Shown here: positions 50,636 to 62,036 of the stretch, piece after piece | Numbering within the stretch: the first letter of the stretch is position 1 | How the letters are laid out: each line of letters opens with the position of its first letter | DNA from: Nereida sp. MMG025 | GTDB taxonomy: Bacteria; Pseudomonadota; Alphaproteobacteria; Rhodobacterales; Rhodobacteraceae | NCBI RefSeq assembly: GCF_021654165.1 | Contig: NZ_JAKFZN010000004.1 | Location: forward strand, 1-64,000 | DNA length: 64,000 nucleotides | Direction: 5' to 3' | The notes under the pieces: model-generated | Seen by the model: only the letters and a program-made list of their open reading frames with translations | The model's database searches: none | Told to the model about the DNA's origin: nothing | Program-made: the position numbers and the translations under genes

Positions 50636-52114
50636 TCACAAATCCATCAGCAGGCGGCGCGGATCTTCCAGTGCTTCTTTCACGCGCACGAGGAAGGTCA
50701 CGGCGCCTTTGCCGTCGACGATGCGGTGGTCATAGCTCAGCGCCAGATACATCATCGGGCGGATTACAACCTGACCGTTGATCGCCATCGGGCGGTCTTG
50801 GATTTTGTGCATGCCGAGGATGCCCGACTGCGGTGGGTTCAGGATGGGCGAGGACATGAGCGAGCCGTAGACGCCACCGTTCGAGATGGTGAAGGTGCCG
50901 CCTTGCATTTCGGCCATGCTCAGCTTGCCGTCGCGGGCACGGGCGCCTTTTTCGGCAATCGCTTGTTCAATGGCGTGAAAGCTCATCGCGTCGGCGTCGC
51001 GGATCACCGGCACCACAAGGCCCGTGGGCGTGCCAGCGGCGATGCCCATGTGGACGAAGTTCTTGTAGACGATGTCTGTGCCGTCGATCTCTGCGTTGAC
51101 CTCTGGCACCTCTTTGAGCGCATGACAGCAGGCTTTGGTGAAGAAGGACATAAAGCCCAGTTTCACGCCGTGCTTTTTCAGGAACAGGTCTTTGTATTCG
51201 TTGCGCAGGGCCATCACCTCGGTCATGTCGACCTCGTTGTAGGTGGTCAGCATTGCGGCGGTGTTCTGGCTGTCTTTCAGACGCTTGGCGATGGTCTGGC
51301 GCAGGCGGGTCATTTTCACGCGTTCTTCGCGCGAGGCGTCATCGCTGCTGACAGGGGCGCGCGGGGCTGCGGCGGCGGCAGGGGCTGCGGGAACCACGGC
51401 TTTCATCACGTCTTCTTTCATGATGCGGCCATCGCGGCCTGTGCCTGTGACCTGATCGGGCGAAAGCCCCTTTTCGGCCATCAGTTTCTTGGCTGATGGC
51501 GCGTCTTCGACGTCTCTGCCGCCTGTGGGGGCCGCTGCGGGCGCGGGGGCCGCGGCCGGGGCGGATGCGGCAGCGCTGGCCGAGCCGCCGATGACAGCCA
51601 GCTTGGCGGTGGCGTCAACGGTTGTGCCTTCTGGGGCTGTGATTTCCGACAGCACGCCTGCGGCGGGTGCGGGCACTTCGACGCTGACTTTGTCGGTCTC
51701 AAGCTCGCACAGCATTTCGTCTTGGGCCACGGTGTCGCCCACGGCTTTGAACCATGTGGAAACGGTGGCCTCTGTCACGCTTTCGCCCAAGGTGGGGACC
51801 ATGACGTCGACCGACGCGCCGCTGTCGTCTGACTTTGCCGGGGCGGCTTCTTTTTTGGCGGGCGCGGCTGTGGCTTCGCCGCCTTCGCTGATTTGCGCCA
51901 GAAGCGCATCAACGCCAACGGTGTCTCCTTCGGCGGCGACGATTTCCGACAGGGTGCCTGCGACGGGCGAGGGGACTTCGACGGTGACTTTGTCGGTTTC
52001 CAGCTCGCACAGCATTTCATCGACAGCGACCGCATCGCCGGGCTTTTTGAACCATGTGGCGACAGTGGCTTCGGTGACGGATTCACCAAGGGTGGGGACG
52101 CGAACTTCGGTCAT
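50636..52114 (-). CDS. odhB: dihydrolipoyllysine succinyltransferase (E2), two lipoyl domains
   Basis: 492 aa. Two lipoyl domains, each with the lipoylated Lys in ELETDKV (about residues 43 and 145), are joined by Ala/Pro linkers. The E3/E1-binding domain follows ([30 protein letters not shown]), then the acyltransferase core ending in [16 protein letters not shown] with the catalytic His and Asp. It transfers succinyl groups to CoA in the TCA cycle. Enteric OdhB has one lipoyl domain; two are usual in Rhodobacteraceae. It starts directly after odhA with no gap. Confidence 0.94.
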   Translation of the reverse strand: MTEVRVPTLGESVTEATVATWFKKPGDAVAVDEMLCELETDKVTVEVPSPVAGTLSEIVAAEGDTVGVDALLAQISEGGEATAAPAKKEAAPAKSDDSGASVDVMVPTLGESVTEATVSTWFKAVGDTVAQDEMLCELETDKVSVEVPAPAAGVLSEITAPEGTTVDATAKLAVIGGSASAAASAPAAAPAPAAAPTGGRDVEDAPSAKKLMAEKGLSPDQVTGTGRDGRIMKEDVMKAVVPAAPAAAAAPRAPVSSDDASREERVKMTRLRQTIAKRLKDSQNTAAMLTTYNEVDMTEVMALRNEYKDLFLKKHGVKLGFMSFFTKACCHALKEVPEVNAEIDGTDIVYKNFVHMGIAAGTPTGLVVPVIRDADAMSFHAIEQAIAEKGARARDGKLSMAEMQGGTFTISNGGVYGSLMSSPILNPPQSGILGMHKIQDRPMAINGQVVIRPMMYLALSYDHRIVDGKGAVTFLVRVKEALEDPRRLLMDL

Positions 52115-55081
52115 TTACTTGTTTCCTTCGATGGTCAGGGCTTCGTCCACAAGGGCGGCCTGTTGGGCTTTGTGGGCGCTTGCAAGGCCCGTTGCAGGAG
52201 AGGCGGAGGTGGCGCGACCCACATATTTGGGGCGCGTGTGCTTGGCTTTGATGCGGCCAAGCACCCATTCGATATTGGGTTCGATGAAGGTCCACGCGCC
52301 TTGGTTCTTGGGCTCTTCCTGACACCAGACCATTTCGGCGTTGGGGAAGCGTTCCAATTCGCGCACAAGCGCCATGGCGGGGAAGGGGTAGAACTGTTCG
52401 ACGCGCAGAAGATAGACATCATCGATGCCACGGGCGTCGCGTTCTTCCAGCAGGTCGAAATAGACTTTGCCCGAACACATGACCACGCGTTTGATGTCCT
52501 TGTCGGCTGCCAGTTTGGTGTCCGAGTTGCCTTTTTGGGCGTCATCCCAGAGCACGCGGTGGAAGCTGGAGCCTGTGGTGAAATCTTCGGTCGCAGAGAT
52601 AGCCAGTTTGTGGCGCAGCAGCGATTTGGGCGTCATCATCACCAGCGGTTTGCGGAAATCGCGGTGCAGCTGGCGGCGCAGGATGTGGAAGTAGTTGGCA
52701 GGCGTGGTGCAGTTTGCCACGATCCAGTTGTCCTGACCGCACATTTGCAAAAAGCGTTCAAGGCGGGCCGAGGAGTGTTCAGGCCCTTGGCCTTCAAACC
52801 CGTGGGGCAGCAGCATCACAAGGCCCGACATGCGCAACCACTTGCTTTCGCCCGAGCTGATGAACTGATCGAACATGATCTGTGCGCCGTTTGCGAAATC
52901 GCCAAATTGCGCTTCCCAAAGGACCAGCGCGTTTGGTTCGGCAAGGCTGTAGCCATATTCAAAGCCAAGCACCGCATATTCCGACAGCATCGAGTCGATC
53001 ACTTCGTAGTGCGATTGACCTTTGCGGATATTGTTGAGCGGGTAGTGGCGTTCTTCGGTATCCTGATTGACCAGCCCCGAGTGGCGATGGCTGAAGGTGC
53101 CGCGTGTGGAATCCTGCCCGGCAAGGCGCACAGGGTAGCCTTCGGTCAGAAGCGAGCCAAAAGCCAAAGCCTCGCCCGTGGCCCAATCAATGTTGTTGCC
53201 CGATTCAAGGTTGTTTTTCTTGGTTTCCAGCATCCGTGCGACTGTTTTGTGCAAAGGGAAGCCCTCTGGCACGGTGGTCAGCGCGGTTGCCACTTCTTTG
53301 AACGTCTCTGGTTTGATGGCGGTCTTGCCACGCTCGTATTTGTCGGATTTGCCGCGTTCGACGTGCTTCCAACGCCCATCTAGCCAATCGGCTTTGTTGG
53401 GTTTGAAGTCTTTGCCGGCCTCGAACTCTTCGTTCAGCTGCGCTTGGAACGCGGCTTTCATATCCTCGATCTCGCCTTCGGGGATCAAGCCGTCTTTGAC
53501 AAGCCGTTCGGTGTAAAGCGTCAGCGTGGTTTTCTGCTTTTTGATCTTTTTATACATGACGGGGTTTGTGAACATCGGTTCATCCCCTTCATTGTGGCCA
53601 AAGCGGCGATAGCAGATGATGTCCAGCACGACGTCTTTGTGGAATTTCTGGCGGAATTCGGTGGCAACCTTGGCGGCATGCACCACGGCTTCGGGATCAT
53701 CGCCGTTCACGTGGAAAATCGGCGCCTCAACCATCAGCGCGATGTCTGTGGGATAGGGCGACGAGCGGCTGAAGTGCGGTGCGGTCGTAAAGCCGATCTG
53801 GTTGTTGACAACGATGTGCATGGTGCCGCCCGTGCGGTGGCCACGCAGGCCCGACAGGCCAAAGCCTTCGGCGACAACGCCTTGCCCTGCAAAGGCCGCA
53901 TCACCATGCAGCAAGATACCCATGACCTTGGTGCGGTCGGCATCGCCCTTTTGGTCCTGCTTGGCGCGCACCTTGCCCAGAACCACGGGGTTCACCGCCT
54001 CAAGGTGGCTAGGGTTGGCTGTCAGCGACAGGTGGACCGAGTTGCCATCAAATTCGCGGTCGCTGGACGCGCCGAGGTGGTATTTCACATCGCCCGAGCC
54101 ATCGACATCTTCGGGCTTGAAGCTGCCGCCCTGAAATTCGTTGAAAATGGCGCGGTAGGGTTTGCCCATCACATTGGCCAGCACCGAAAGGCGCCCACGG
54201 TGGGGCATGCCGACGACGATTTCTTCCAGACCAAGCTGTCCGCCGCGTTTGATGATCTGTTCCATCGCAGGGATCAGGCTTTCGCCGCCATCAAGGCCAA
54301 ACCGTTTGGTGCCCATGTATTTGACGTGCAGGAATTTTTCAAAGCCTTCGGCTTCGACCAGCTTGTTTAGGATGGCCTTGCGCCCTTCACGGGTGAAAGC
54401 GATCTCTTTGCCGTAACCTTCGATCCGCTCTTTCAGCCAGCTGGCTTCTTCGGGGTTTGAAATATGCATGTATTGCAGCGCAAAGGTGCCGCAGTAGGTG
54501 CGTTTCACGATCTCGACGATCTGGCGCATGGAGGCAATTTGCAGCCCCAATACGTTATCAATGAAGATCGGGCGGTCCATGTCGGCTTCGGTGAAGCCGT
54601 AGGATTTTGGGTCAAGTTCGGGATGCGGTGTGTGTTCTGTCAGGCCAAGCGGATCAAGGTCTGCATCAAGGTGCCCACGGATGCGGTAGGCGCGGATCAG
54701 CATGAGCGCGCGGATACTGTCCAGCACAGCGCGTTTGATGGCGTCATCGCTGACTTCGGCGCCGGTTTCTTTGGCTTTGGCGGCAATTTTCTTGCCTGCG
54801 TCTTTTGCTTCGGCGGGGGCGGGATATTCGCCCGTAAGCGCATGGGTCAGATCATCGTTTGGCACAGGCGGCCAATCGGTGCGTGCCCACGAGGGGCCTT
54901 CGGCTTCGCGTTTGACCGACACTTCATCGTCGCCAAGGGCGTTGAAGAAGTTTTGCCACGCCTGATCAACCGCATTGGGATCATTGGCGTATTGGGCATA
55001 AAGCTGTTCGAGGTATTCCGCGTTATGCCCTTGCATGAATGAGGACGCATGGAATTGGTCGTTCTTGGGATGGTCAGTCAT
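52115..55081 (-). CDS. odhA: 2-oxoglutarate dehydrogenase E1 component
   Basis: 988 aa thiamine-diphosphate enzyme that decarboxylates 2-oxoglutarate. Motifs: the N-terminal E2-recruiting helix (SFMQGHNAEYLEQLYAQYANDP), GMPHRGRLSVLANV, HLGASSDREFDGNSVHLSLTANPSHLEAVNPVV, GDAAFAGQGVV of the ThDP site, and HNEGDEPMFTNPVMYK. C-terminal PYPTD-type sections end in WCQEEPKNQGAW. The length is normal. It sits between sucD and odhB in the leftward operon. Confidence 0.96.
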   Translation of the reverse strand: MTDHPKNDQFHASSFMQGHNAEYLEQLYAQYANDPNAVDQAWQNFFNALGDDEVSVKREAEGPSWARTDWPPVPNDDLTHALTGEYPAPAEAKDAGKKIAAKAKETGAEVSDDAIKRAVLDSIRALMLIRAYRIRGHLDADLDPLGLTEHTPHPELDPKSYGFTEADMDRPIFIDNVLGLQIASMRQIVEIVKRTYCGTFALQYMHISNPEEASWLKERIEGYGKEIAFTREGRKAILNKLVEAEGFEKFLHVKYMGTKRFGLDGGESLIPAMEQIIKRGGQLGLEEIVVGMPHRGRLSVLANVMGKPYRAIFNEFQGGSFKPEDVDGSGDVKYHLGASSDREFDGNSVHLSLTANPSHLEAVNPVVLGKVRAKQDQKGDADRTKVMGILLHGDAAFAGQGVVAEGFGLSGLRGHRTGGTMHIVVNNQIGFTTAPHFSRSSPYPTDIALMVEAPIFHVNGDDPEAVVHAAKVATEFRQKFHKDVVLDIICYRRFGHNEGDEPMFTNPVMYKKIKKQKTTLTLYTERLVKDGLIPEGEIEDMKAAFQAQLNEEFEAGKDFKPNKADWLDGRWKHVERGKSDKYERGKTAIKPETFKEVATALTTVPEGFPLHKTVARMLETKKNNLESGNNIDWATGEALAFGSLLTEGYPVRLAGQDSTRGTFSHRHSGLVNQDTEERHYPLNNIRKGQSHYEVIDSMLSEYAVLGFEYGYSLAEPNALVLWEAQFGDFANGAQIMFDQFISSGESKWLRMSGLVMLLPHGFEGQGPEHSSARLERFLQMCGQDNWIVANCTTPANYFHILRRQLHRDFRKPLVMMTPKSLLRHKLAISATEDFTTGSSFHRVLWDDAQKGNSDTKLAADKDIKRVVMCSGKVYFDLLEERDARGIDDVYLLRVEQFYPFPAMALVRELERFPNAEMVWCQEEPKNQGAWTFIEPNIEWVLGRIKAKHTRPKYVGRATSASPATGLASAHKAQQAALVDEALTIEGNK

Positions 55082-55157
55082 GGGAGCACCTGCAGCGAAA
55101 GAAATGCGGGGAAAGCCAAGCCGCGTGCTGTTGCGGCTTGGCGGTGTGTTTGCGGGG

Positions 55158-56039
55158 TTAACCGATCGCTTCTTTGACGGCTTCGCCCAAGGTGGCGGGG
55201 CTGTCTGCGACGATGATGCCAGCGGATTTCATCGCTTCGATCTTGCTTTCGGCGTCGCCTTTGCCGCCTGCAACAATCGCGCCCGCGTGGCCCATACGGC
55301 GGCCGGGAGGGGCCGTGCGCCCTGCGATAAAGCCAGCGGTGGGTTTCCAGCGGCCTTTTTTGCGTTGCTCGGCCAGAAACTCGGCGGCTTCTTCTTCGGC
55401 GGTGCCGCCGATTTCGCCGATCATGATCATCGAATGGGTTTCATCATCGTCCAGGAACATGTCCAAAACGTCGATATGTTCGGTGCCTTTGATGGGGTCG
55501 CCGCCGATACCAACGGCTGTCGACTGGCCAAGACCCATGTCGGTCGTCTGCTTGACGGCTTCATATGTCAAAGTGCCCGAACGCGAGACAACGCCCACGC
55601 TGCCGCGGCGGTGGATGTGGCCCGGCATGATGCCGATCTTGCACGCATCAGGCGTGATGACGCCCGGACAGTTCGGGCCGATCAAACGGCTGGCGGACCC
55701 TTCCAAAGCGCGTTGCACTTTCATCATGTCCAGCACAGGGATGCCTTCGGTGATGCACACGATCAGTTCCATCTCGGCGTCAATCGCTTCGAGGATCGAA
55801 TCCGCGGCAAAGGGGGGCGGCACATAGATCACCGATGCGTTGGCTTCGGTCACATGCTTGGCTTCGTGCACGCTGTTGAACACGGGCAGATCAAGGTGGG
55901 TGGTTCCGCCCTTGCCCGGTGTCACGCCGCCGACCATCTTGGTGCCGTAAGCAATCGCTTGTTCGGAGTGAAAGGTGCCTTGCGAGCCTGTCAGACCCTG
56001 ACAGATCACCTTGGTGTTTTCGTCAATCAATACAGCCAT
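55158..56039 (-). CDS. sucD: succinyl-CoA synthetase alpha subunit
   Basis: 293 aa. The CoA/nucleotide-fold start is [35 protein letters not shown], and the phosphohistidine loop is [22 protein letters not shown], whose His is the phosphate carrier. With SucC it makes ATP or GTP from succinyl-CoA. It lies 12 bases after a lipoprotein gene that separates it from sucC. Confidence 0.96.
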   Translation of the reverse strand: MAVLIDENTKVICQGLTGSQGTFHSEQAIAYGTKMVGGVTPGKGGTTHLDLPVFNSVHEAKHVTEANASVIYVPPPFAADSILEAIDAEMELIVCITEGIPVLDMMKVQRALEGSASRLIGPNCPGVITPDACKIGIMPGHIHRRGSVGVVSRSGTLTYEAVKQTTDMGLGQSTAVGIGGDPIKGTEHIDVLDMFLDDDETHSMIMIGEIGGTAEEEAAEFLAEQRKKGRWKPTAGFIAGRTAPPGRRMGHAGAIVAGGKGDAESKIEAMKSAGIIVADSPATLGEAVKEAIG

Positions 56040-56051
56040 GGTTCAGGCTCC

Positions 56052-56627
56052 TTATTCTTTGCCAACGGCGAAGCCATACAGCTCGCCCAGTGTTGCGTCT
56101 TGCTCACGAATTGTGAGGTAAATGAGAGGGGGGTTGTCCGCGGTCACCCAGATGTTTTCCGCGGTTTCCGTGCCCAGATTGATATCTTGCAAGCGTTGCA
56201 CGCTGTTGCCGTGGCGGCTTTTGACATAGCGGTCAAGCGCGGTGCCGTAATCGCCACCCGCTTGGGTGATGGTCATGCACAGAGCAGGGCCACCCGCTTC
56301 GCGGCCAACGCCGATCATCGGACGGCTGTCTTTGGTGACAAACATCTTGATACCGTCACCCGACATTGTGCCAAGCAGGATAAACCCGTTTGCCCGCAAG
56401 GCCCGTTCGGTCGCTGCAGGGTTGCCAATGTTCTTGCCGCAATACTGCTGGAACGCACTGGTCAGTTGCGACGCCGAAAGACGTGGCACCATTTGGGCGG
56501 GGGTGGCATCGCGAAGCTCTTCCATCGCCGACGCAGGAATGACGAAATCGCCATTTCCATTTACCGGCTCACAGGCTGCAAGCGCACCAACGGCGGCCAG
56601 CACCGAGAGAGATTTGAGAATGTTCAT
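56052..56627 (-). CDS. lipoprotein encoded between sucC and sucD
   Basis: 191 aa. A lipoprotein signal ([19 protein letters not shown], lipobox LAAC, Cys19) is followed by about 170 periplasmic residues containing two further cysteines ([14 protein letters not shown]) that could pair. No family recognised. It lies four bases after sucC, inside the succinyl-CoA synthetase genes. The lipidation signal is clear but the role is unknown. Confidence 0.75.
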   Translation of the reverse strand: MNILKSLSVLAAVGALAACEPVNGNGDFVIPASAMEELRDATPAQMVPRLSASQLTSAFQQYCGKNIGNPAATERALRANGFILLGTMSGDGIKMFVTKDSRPMIGVGREAGGPALCMTITQAGGDYGTALDRYVKSRHGNSVQRLQDINLGTETAENIWVTADNPPLIYLTIREQDATLGELYGFAVGKE

Positions 56628-56631
56628 TCCC

Positions 56632-57825
56632 TTACCCTTTAACCGCTTTTACGATTTTCTGGGCGCCGTCCTTGAGATCGTCAGCCGCAATCACATCAAC
56701 GTCCGAGTTGTTGATGATCGCTTTGCCTTGCTCGACGTTTGTGCCTTCAAGGCGCACAACCAGCGGCACTTTCAGGCCAACCTGTTTAACAGCCGCAACC
56801 ACACCTTCAGCGATGACGTCACAGCGCATGATGCCGCCAAAGATGTTCACAAGGATGCCTTTGACGTTTGGATCCGATGTGATGATCTTGAAGGCTTCGG
56901 TCACTTTTTCTTCGGTGGCACCGCCACCAACGTCCAAGAAGTTGGCAGGCTCTGCGCCGTAAAGTTTGATGATGTCCATGGTGGCCATCGCCAGACCTGC
57001 GCCGTTGACCATACACCCAATCTCGCCGTCCAGCGCGATGTAGTTCAGATCGAATTTTGAGGCGGCCAGCTCTTTTGGGTCTTCTTCGGTTTCGTCGCGC
57101 AGGGCGGCGATATCGGCGTGGCGGTAGATCGCGTTGCCATCAAACGCCACTTTGGCGTCCAGCACTTTCAGATCACCACTGTCGGTGACGATCAGCGGGT
57201 TGATTTCCAGCATCTCCATGTCTTTTTCCATGAAGGCTTTGTAAAGGTTTGCCATCAGTGCAACACATTGCTTGACCTGCGGACCTTTCAGTCCGAGCGA
57301 GAACGCAATGCGGCGACCGTGAAAGCCCTGATAGCCCGTGGCAGGATCAACGCTGAACGACAGGATTTTTTCAGGGGTCGCGGCGGCAACCTCTTCGATG
57401 TCCATGCCGCCTTCTGTTGAGCAGACAAACGAGACGCGGCTTGTGGCGCGGTCGACCAGAAGGGCCAGGTACAGCTCGGTCTCGATGCCCGATCCGTCTT
57501 CGATATAGATGCGGTTGACTTGCTTGCCTGCCGGACCTGTCTGGTGCGTGACCAATGTGCGGCCCAACATCTTTTTGGCTTCTTGTGCGGCTTCTTCGAC
57601 CGATTTGGTCAGGCGCACGCCCCCTTTGTCACCTGCGTCAGCTTCTTTGAAGCTACCTTTGCCGCGGCCACCTGCGTGGATCTGGGCCTTGACCACCCAA
57701 AGGGGGCCGTCCAACTCACCCGCGGCTGTTTTGGCGTCTTCGGCCTTGAGAACGGCGCGGCCGTCGCTAACTGGAGCGCCATAGCTGCGCAAAAGGGCCT
57801 TGGCCTGATATTCGTGGATGTTCAT
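56632..57825 (-). CDS. sucC: succinyl-CoA synthetase beta subunit
   Basis: 397 aa. ATP-grasp domain (residues 1-230) with [38 protein letters not shown] and the metal site in [14 protein letters not shown]. The C-terminal CoA-ligase domain contains [36 protein letters not shown]. First gene of the leftward suc-odh-lpd operon, with paired TGTGATCACA sites about 115 bases upstream. Confidence 0.96.
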   Translation of the reverse strand: MNIHEYQAKALLRSYGAPVSDGRAVLKAEDAKTAAGELDGPLWVVKAQIHAGGRGKGSFKEADAGDKGGVRLTKSVEEAAQEAKKMLGRTLVTHQTGPAGKQVNRIYIEDGSGIETELYLALLVDRATSRVSFVCSTEGGMDIEEVAAATPEKILSFSVDPATGYQGFHGRRIAFSLGLKGPQVKQCVALMANLYKAFMEKDMEMLEINPLIVTDSGDLKVLDAKVAFDGNAIYRHADIAALRDETEEDPKELAASKFDLNYIALDGEIGCMVNGAGLAMATMDIIKLYGAEPANFLDVGGGATEEKVTEAFKIITSDPNVKGILVNIFGGIMRCDVIAEGVVAAVKQVGLKVPLVVRLEGTNVEQGKAIINNSDVDVIAADDLKDGAQKIVKAVKG

Positions 57826-57935
57826 TGGAAAACTGTCCCCATGTGACTTCGTTGGCTTCGATTTAGGTCAGCTAAAACACGGGTTATTGTGAACATTAAA
57901 CGTCTTTTCGTCGCAGGGGGCGAAAAAGCGACATT

Positions 57936-57966
57936 TGTGATCACAGTTTGAAAAAGTGTGATCACA
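57936..57966. promoter_or_regulatory. paired TGTGATCACA operators upstream of sucC
   Basis: Two perfect palindromes TGTGATCACA at 57936-57945 and 57957-57966, with centres 21 bp apart (two helical turns), separated by 11 bases. The near edge is 111 bases upstream of the sucC ATG. The same arrangement and spacing occurs upstream of sdhC. Confidence 0.7.
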
Positions 57967-58024
57967 AAATAAACGGATATGCTGTTTGTTGTCGGTTTTT
58001 GCGGGCCTGAACGAATCTGGACAA

Positions 58025-58060
58025 CAAAAAAGGCGCCCTGCAATTGTGCAAAGCGCCTTT
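58025..58060 (-). terminator. rho-independent terminator after mdh
   Basis: Arms AAAGGCGC (58029-58036) and GCGCCTTT (58053-58060), with an inner TGCA/TGCA pairing, followed in the mdh direction by a run of T. It lies 22 bases after the mdh stop, separating mdh from sucC transcription. Confidence 0.85.
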
Positions 58061-58081
58061 GATAATATTGAGGAAACGGGC

Positions 58082-59149
<1,068 letters not shown>

Positions 59150-59191
59150 CTAACCCTTTGCAGGTGCAGCATTATTCACTAGGAAAGGTTT

Positions 59192-59944
59192 ATGGAGTTC
59201 GACCTTACATTCTTTGCGCTGGCGATCCCTGCTGTCATGTTTGCGGGCATCTCCAAAGCGGGGTTCGGCTCTGGCGCGGCCTTTGCCGCCGCATCGATTC
59301 TGGCCTTGGTCGTAGAACCTGCCTTGGCCTTGGGCATCATGTTGCCCTTGCTCATGCTGATCGATGTCTCGTCGCTCAAACCCTATTGGGGCAAATGGTC
59401 GGGGCGGGACGCAAAACGCCTGATCCTTGGCAGCATCCCCGGCGTTGGGCTTGCGATCTGGCTCTACCAGATTGCCGACGCAGATGTGTTCCGGCTTTTG
59501 ATCGGGGGGATATCGCTGGCGTTTGTCGCCTATGAGATTGCACGCAAACGCGGGCTTTTGCCCAAACGTGAGGCCCCGTTTTCGTCGCCTGTTGGGCTGT
59601 TCGCAGGGGTCACGGCGGGATTTACCAGTTTTGTCAGCCACGCAGGTGGGCCGCCCGTTGCGGTGTATTTGCTCAGCCAAGGGCTGCAAAAGACCACCTA
59701 TCAGGCCACAACAGTGCTGGTGTTCTGGGCGATCAACGGCTTCAAGGCCCTGCCTTACGCCATCTTGGGTGTTTTCACATGGCAAACGTTGCTCATCGAT
59801 CTGCTTTTGGCGCCCTTTGCAATTTTGGGCGCATGGTTGGGCGTGCGCGCGCATTTTTGGATACCCGAGAAGGCGTTTTTCACTGTCACCTATATTTTGC
59901 TGACGATCACAGGCACCAAATTGATCTGGGACGCCCTGAGCTAG
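59192..59944 (+). CDS. TauE/SafE family sulfite or anion exporter
   Basis: 250 aa with seven or eight hydrophobic segments and the family motifs GISKAGFGSGAAFAA near residue 20 and SFVSHAGGPPVAVYLLSQGL in the middle. These permeases export sulfite, sulfoacetate or related organosulfur anions; the substrate is not assignable here. AGGAAAGG precedes the ATG. It is divergent from mdh and overlaps the convergent small gene by four bases. Confidence 0.85.
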   Translation: MEFDLTFFALAIPAVMFAGISKAGFGSGAAFAAASILALVVEPALALGIMLPLLMLIDVSSLKPYWGKWSGRDAKRLILGSIPGVGLAIWLYQIADADVFRLLIGGISLAFVAYEIARKRGLLPKREAPFSSPVGLFAGVTAGFTSFVSHAGGPPVAVYLLSQGLQKTTYQATTVLVFWAINGFKALPYAILGVFTWQTLLIDLLLAPFAILGAWLGVRAHFWIPEKAFFTVTYILLTITGTKLIWDALS

Positions 59945-60255
59945 GCATCTTCTTCGCTTGGGTCCGGCAATTTTGCGGCGATGGTTTCAAAGGCCTGACC
60001 ACTGGCCACAAGGCAGGTGGGCCCGCCCGGGGTGGTCACGGTGATGGTCCATGATCCTGTGGTGTCAGAGGCAAAGACCTCCACCATCGCGTTATTGGCA
60101 CCCAGTCCCACAGATTTGCGGGTTTCGCCGAAACGATCCTGCAATCGGTCCACAATGGCGGCGCGTTGCCCGCAGTTGCGTGGATCGGCGTGCAGCAAAG
60201 TCGGGATGATAAACGCGACAAGGCTGGTGATCAGAACGGTCTTGAAAAGCTTCAT
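59941..60255 (-). CDS. small secreted protein of unknown function
   Basis: 104 aa. A signal peptide ends at LLHA (about residue 23). The mature part is about 80 residues with two cysteines (NCGQRAAIVDRL; PTCLVASGQ) that could form a disulfide, plus GSWTITVTTPGG. No family recognised. The end overlaps the TauE/SafE stop. Confidence 0.68.
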   Translation of the reverse strand: MKLFKTVLITSLVAFIIPTLLHADPRNCGQRAAIVDRLQDRFGETRKSVGLGANNAMVEVFASDTTGSWTITVTTPGGPTCLVASGQAFETIAAKLPDPSEEDA

Positions 60256-60429
60256 GGCATTATCCTTTCGAACTGTGCTGATAGAATGGCCGCGAAATTC
60301 TGGAGATTTGGTTAACGCACCGTGCGCAGCCCGTTGCGCAGCTTTTTTGCTGCGATGCGGCAGAGAGTGCTTGTAATCATCGGTAAAAAATTGTGTTTTC
60401 CACGCAAGAATATTGCGGAGACTAGAATC

Positions 60430-61263
60430 ATGCGCCCAACACGGTCCGTCCTTTACATCCCCGGCTCAAAAGAACGTGCCTTGGAAAAAGCCAAAACACT
60501 GCCCTGCGATGCGATCATCTTTGATCTCGAAGATGCGGTTGCGGTCAGCGAAAAAGAAACGGCCCGCGACCTGCTGGCCCAAACCCTTCCCACCGCCGAT
60601 TATGGCGGGCGGATGCGCATTGTTCGGATCAACGCGCTCGATACGGAGTGGGGCAAGGCCGATGCCGCGTCGGTCAAAGACGCCGACGCCGTGCTGTTGC
60701 CCAAAGTAGACAGCGCCGCCCATGTCGAGGCGCTGGCCCAACTGACCGACCTGCCGATCTGGGCGATGATGGAAAGCCCTTTGGGGATGCTGAACGCGGC
60801 CGAAATTGCGGCCCACCCGCGCCTGAGCGGTATGGTGATGGGCACCAACGATCTGGCCAAAGACCTGAACACGCGGTTTGTGGCCGATCGCACGCCGCTG
60901 CTGACCTCGCTTGGGCTCTGCCTGCTGGCGGCCAAGGCGCATGGCGTCACAATCGTGGATGGCGTCTATAACGCCTTCAAGGATGACGACGGCCTGCGCG
61001 TGGAATGCGAGCAAGGCCGCGACATGGGCTTTGACGGCAAAACCCTGATCCACCCTGCACAGCTTGAGATTGCCAACGCCAGTTTTGCGCCGACGGAAGC
61101 CGAGATCGACCTGTCGCGCCGCCAGATTGCCGCCTTTGAAGAGGCCGAAGCCGCAGGGCAGGGCGTGGCCGTTGTAGATGGCAAGATCGTTGAGAACTTG
61201 CATATCGTCACCGCCCGCGCGACCCTTGCCAAGGCAGGCGCCATTGCAAAGCTGGAGGGTTAA
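60430..61263 (+). CDS. mcl2: (3S)-malyl-CoA thioesterase / CitE-like lyase
   Basis: 277 aa HpcH/HpaI-fold protein. Motifs: RSVLYIPGSKERALEKAK, IIFDLEDAV (metal Glu/Asp), RIVRINALDTEWG, the central MMESPLGMLNA and MGTNDLAKDL, and GFDGKTLIHPAQLE. Length and position fit Mcl2 of the ethylmalonyl-CoA pathway, which hydrolyses (3S)-malyl-CoA to malate. The activity (thioesterase or lyase) cannot be told from the motifs alone; neighbouring mch favours Mcl2. A long leader (174 bases) precedes the ATG. Confidence 0.85.
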   Translation: MRPTRSVLYIPGSKERALEKAKTLPCDAIIFDLEDAVAVSEKETARDLLAQTLPTADYGGRMRIVRINALDTEWGKADAASVKDADAVLLPKVDSAAHVEALAQLTDLPIWAMMESPLGMLNAAEIAAHPRLSGMVMGTNDLAKDLNTRFVADRTPLLTSLGLCLLAAKAHGVTIVDGVYNAFKDDDGLRVECEQGRDMGFDGKTLIHPAQLEIANASFAPTEAEIDLSRRQIAAFEEAEAAGQGVAVVDGKIVENLHIVTARATLAKAGAIAKLEG

Positions 61264-61827
61264 ATGGGCTACATCGTTCTGATCATCGGGGTCCTTTTGT
61301 GGATTGCCGCGCATTATTTCAAACGCCTGATGCCAGACGTGCGGGCCAATATGGGCGACAAAGGCAAAGGGGTGGTGACCGCTCTTATCGTCGTCAGCCT
61401 GCTGGCCATGATCTTTGGCTACCGTTGGGCCCCGTTCGATCCTGTTTGGGAGCCACAGCCGTGGCTGCGCACCATCAACAACGCGCTTATGGTCGTGGCG
61501 TTTTATGTCTACGGCGCCTCTGCCGCGAAAGGCGCAAAGGTGTGGTTGGGCACAAAGCTGCGCCACCCGCAGCTGACGGGCTTTGGCATCTGGGCCGTGG
61601 CGCATTTGCTGGTCAACGGGGATCTGGCCTCACTCATCCTGTTCGGCGGCTTGCTGGCATGGGCCATCGGATCGGCCCGTTTGATCAATGCGGCCGAAGG
61701 TGCATGGGTTGTGCCTGATCAAGCGCCGTTCAAAAAAGAGATCGTCCTGCTGGTCATCACAGTTGTTCTTTTCACCATCGTCTCGCTGCTCCACACTTGG
61801 GCAGGCGTCTACCCGTTCGGAGGATAA
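61264..61827 (+). CDS. NnrU family membrane protein
   Basis: 187 aa with about five membrane segments, starting VLIIGVLLWIAAHYFKRLMPD, and the family segment GIWAVAHLLVNGDLASLILFGGLLAWAIGSA with its His. NnrU was first seen near denitrification genes, but many copies, as here, lie in TCA/ethylmalonyl-CoA clusters. It starts immediately after the mcl2 stop (TAAATG), so it is co-transcribed. Function unknown. Confidence 0.85.
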   Translation: MGYIVLIIGVLLWIAAHYFKRLMPDVRANMGDKGKGVVTALIVVSLLAMIFGYRWAPFDPVWEPQPWLRTINNALMVVAFYVYGASAAKGAKVWLGTKLRHPQLTGFGIWAVAHLLVNGDLASLILFGGLLAWAIGSARLINAAEGAWVVPDQAPFKKEIVLLVITVVLFTIVSLLHTWAGVYPFGG

Positions 61828-61831
61828 GTCC

Positions 61832-62035
61832 ATGAAATTGTATCGTTTTCTGTCCGAAGATGACACGTCCGATTTTTGCCACAAGGTGACTGACGCGCTG
61901 AACAAAGGTTGGGAGCTTTATGGCGGGCCGACCCAGGCCTGGGACGCCGCCAACGGCGTGATGCGCTGCGGCCAAGCTGTCATCAAAGAAGTTGAAGGCA
62001 CCTATACACGCGACACAAAACTGGGCGAACACTGA
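61832..62035 (+). CDS. DUF1737 domain-containing protein
   Basis: 67 aa cytoplasmic protein matching DUF1737 (KLYRFLSEDDTSDFCHKVTDALNKGWELYGGPT). It lies four bases after the NnrU-like gene and one base before mch, in what appears to be one transcription unit. Function unknown. Confidence 0.78.
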   Translation: MKLYRFLSEDDTSDFCHKVTDALNKGWELYGGPTQAWDAANGVMRCGQAVIKEVEGTYTRDTKLGEH

Positions 62036-62036
62036 G

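Noticed and set aside
51893-53383. 496-residue plus-strand reading frame opposite odhA and odhB
   Set aside because: Antisense shadow of strongly conserved genes; no recognisable domain.
55035-56642. 535-residue open reading frame on the plus strand opposite sucD, the lipoprotein and odhA start
   Set aside because: It lies wholly opposite well-recognised genes, its protein is rich in His/Arg/Cys as expected of antisense reading in GC-rich DNA, and it has no family features.
57936-57966. Reading TGTGATCACA as CRP or FNR sites
   Set aside because: CRP sites need TGTGA and TCACA six bases apart and FNR needs TTGAT-N4-ATCAA; here the half-sites are fused with no spacer.
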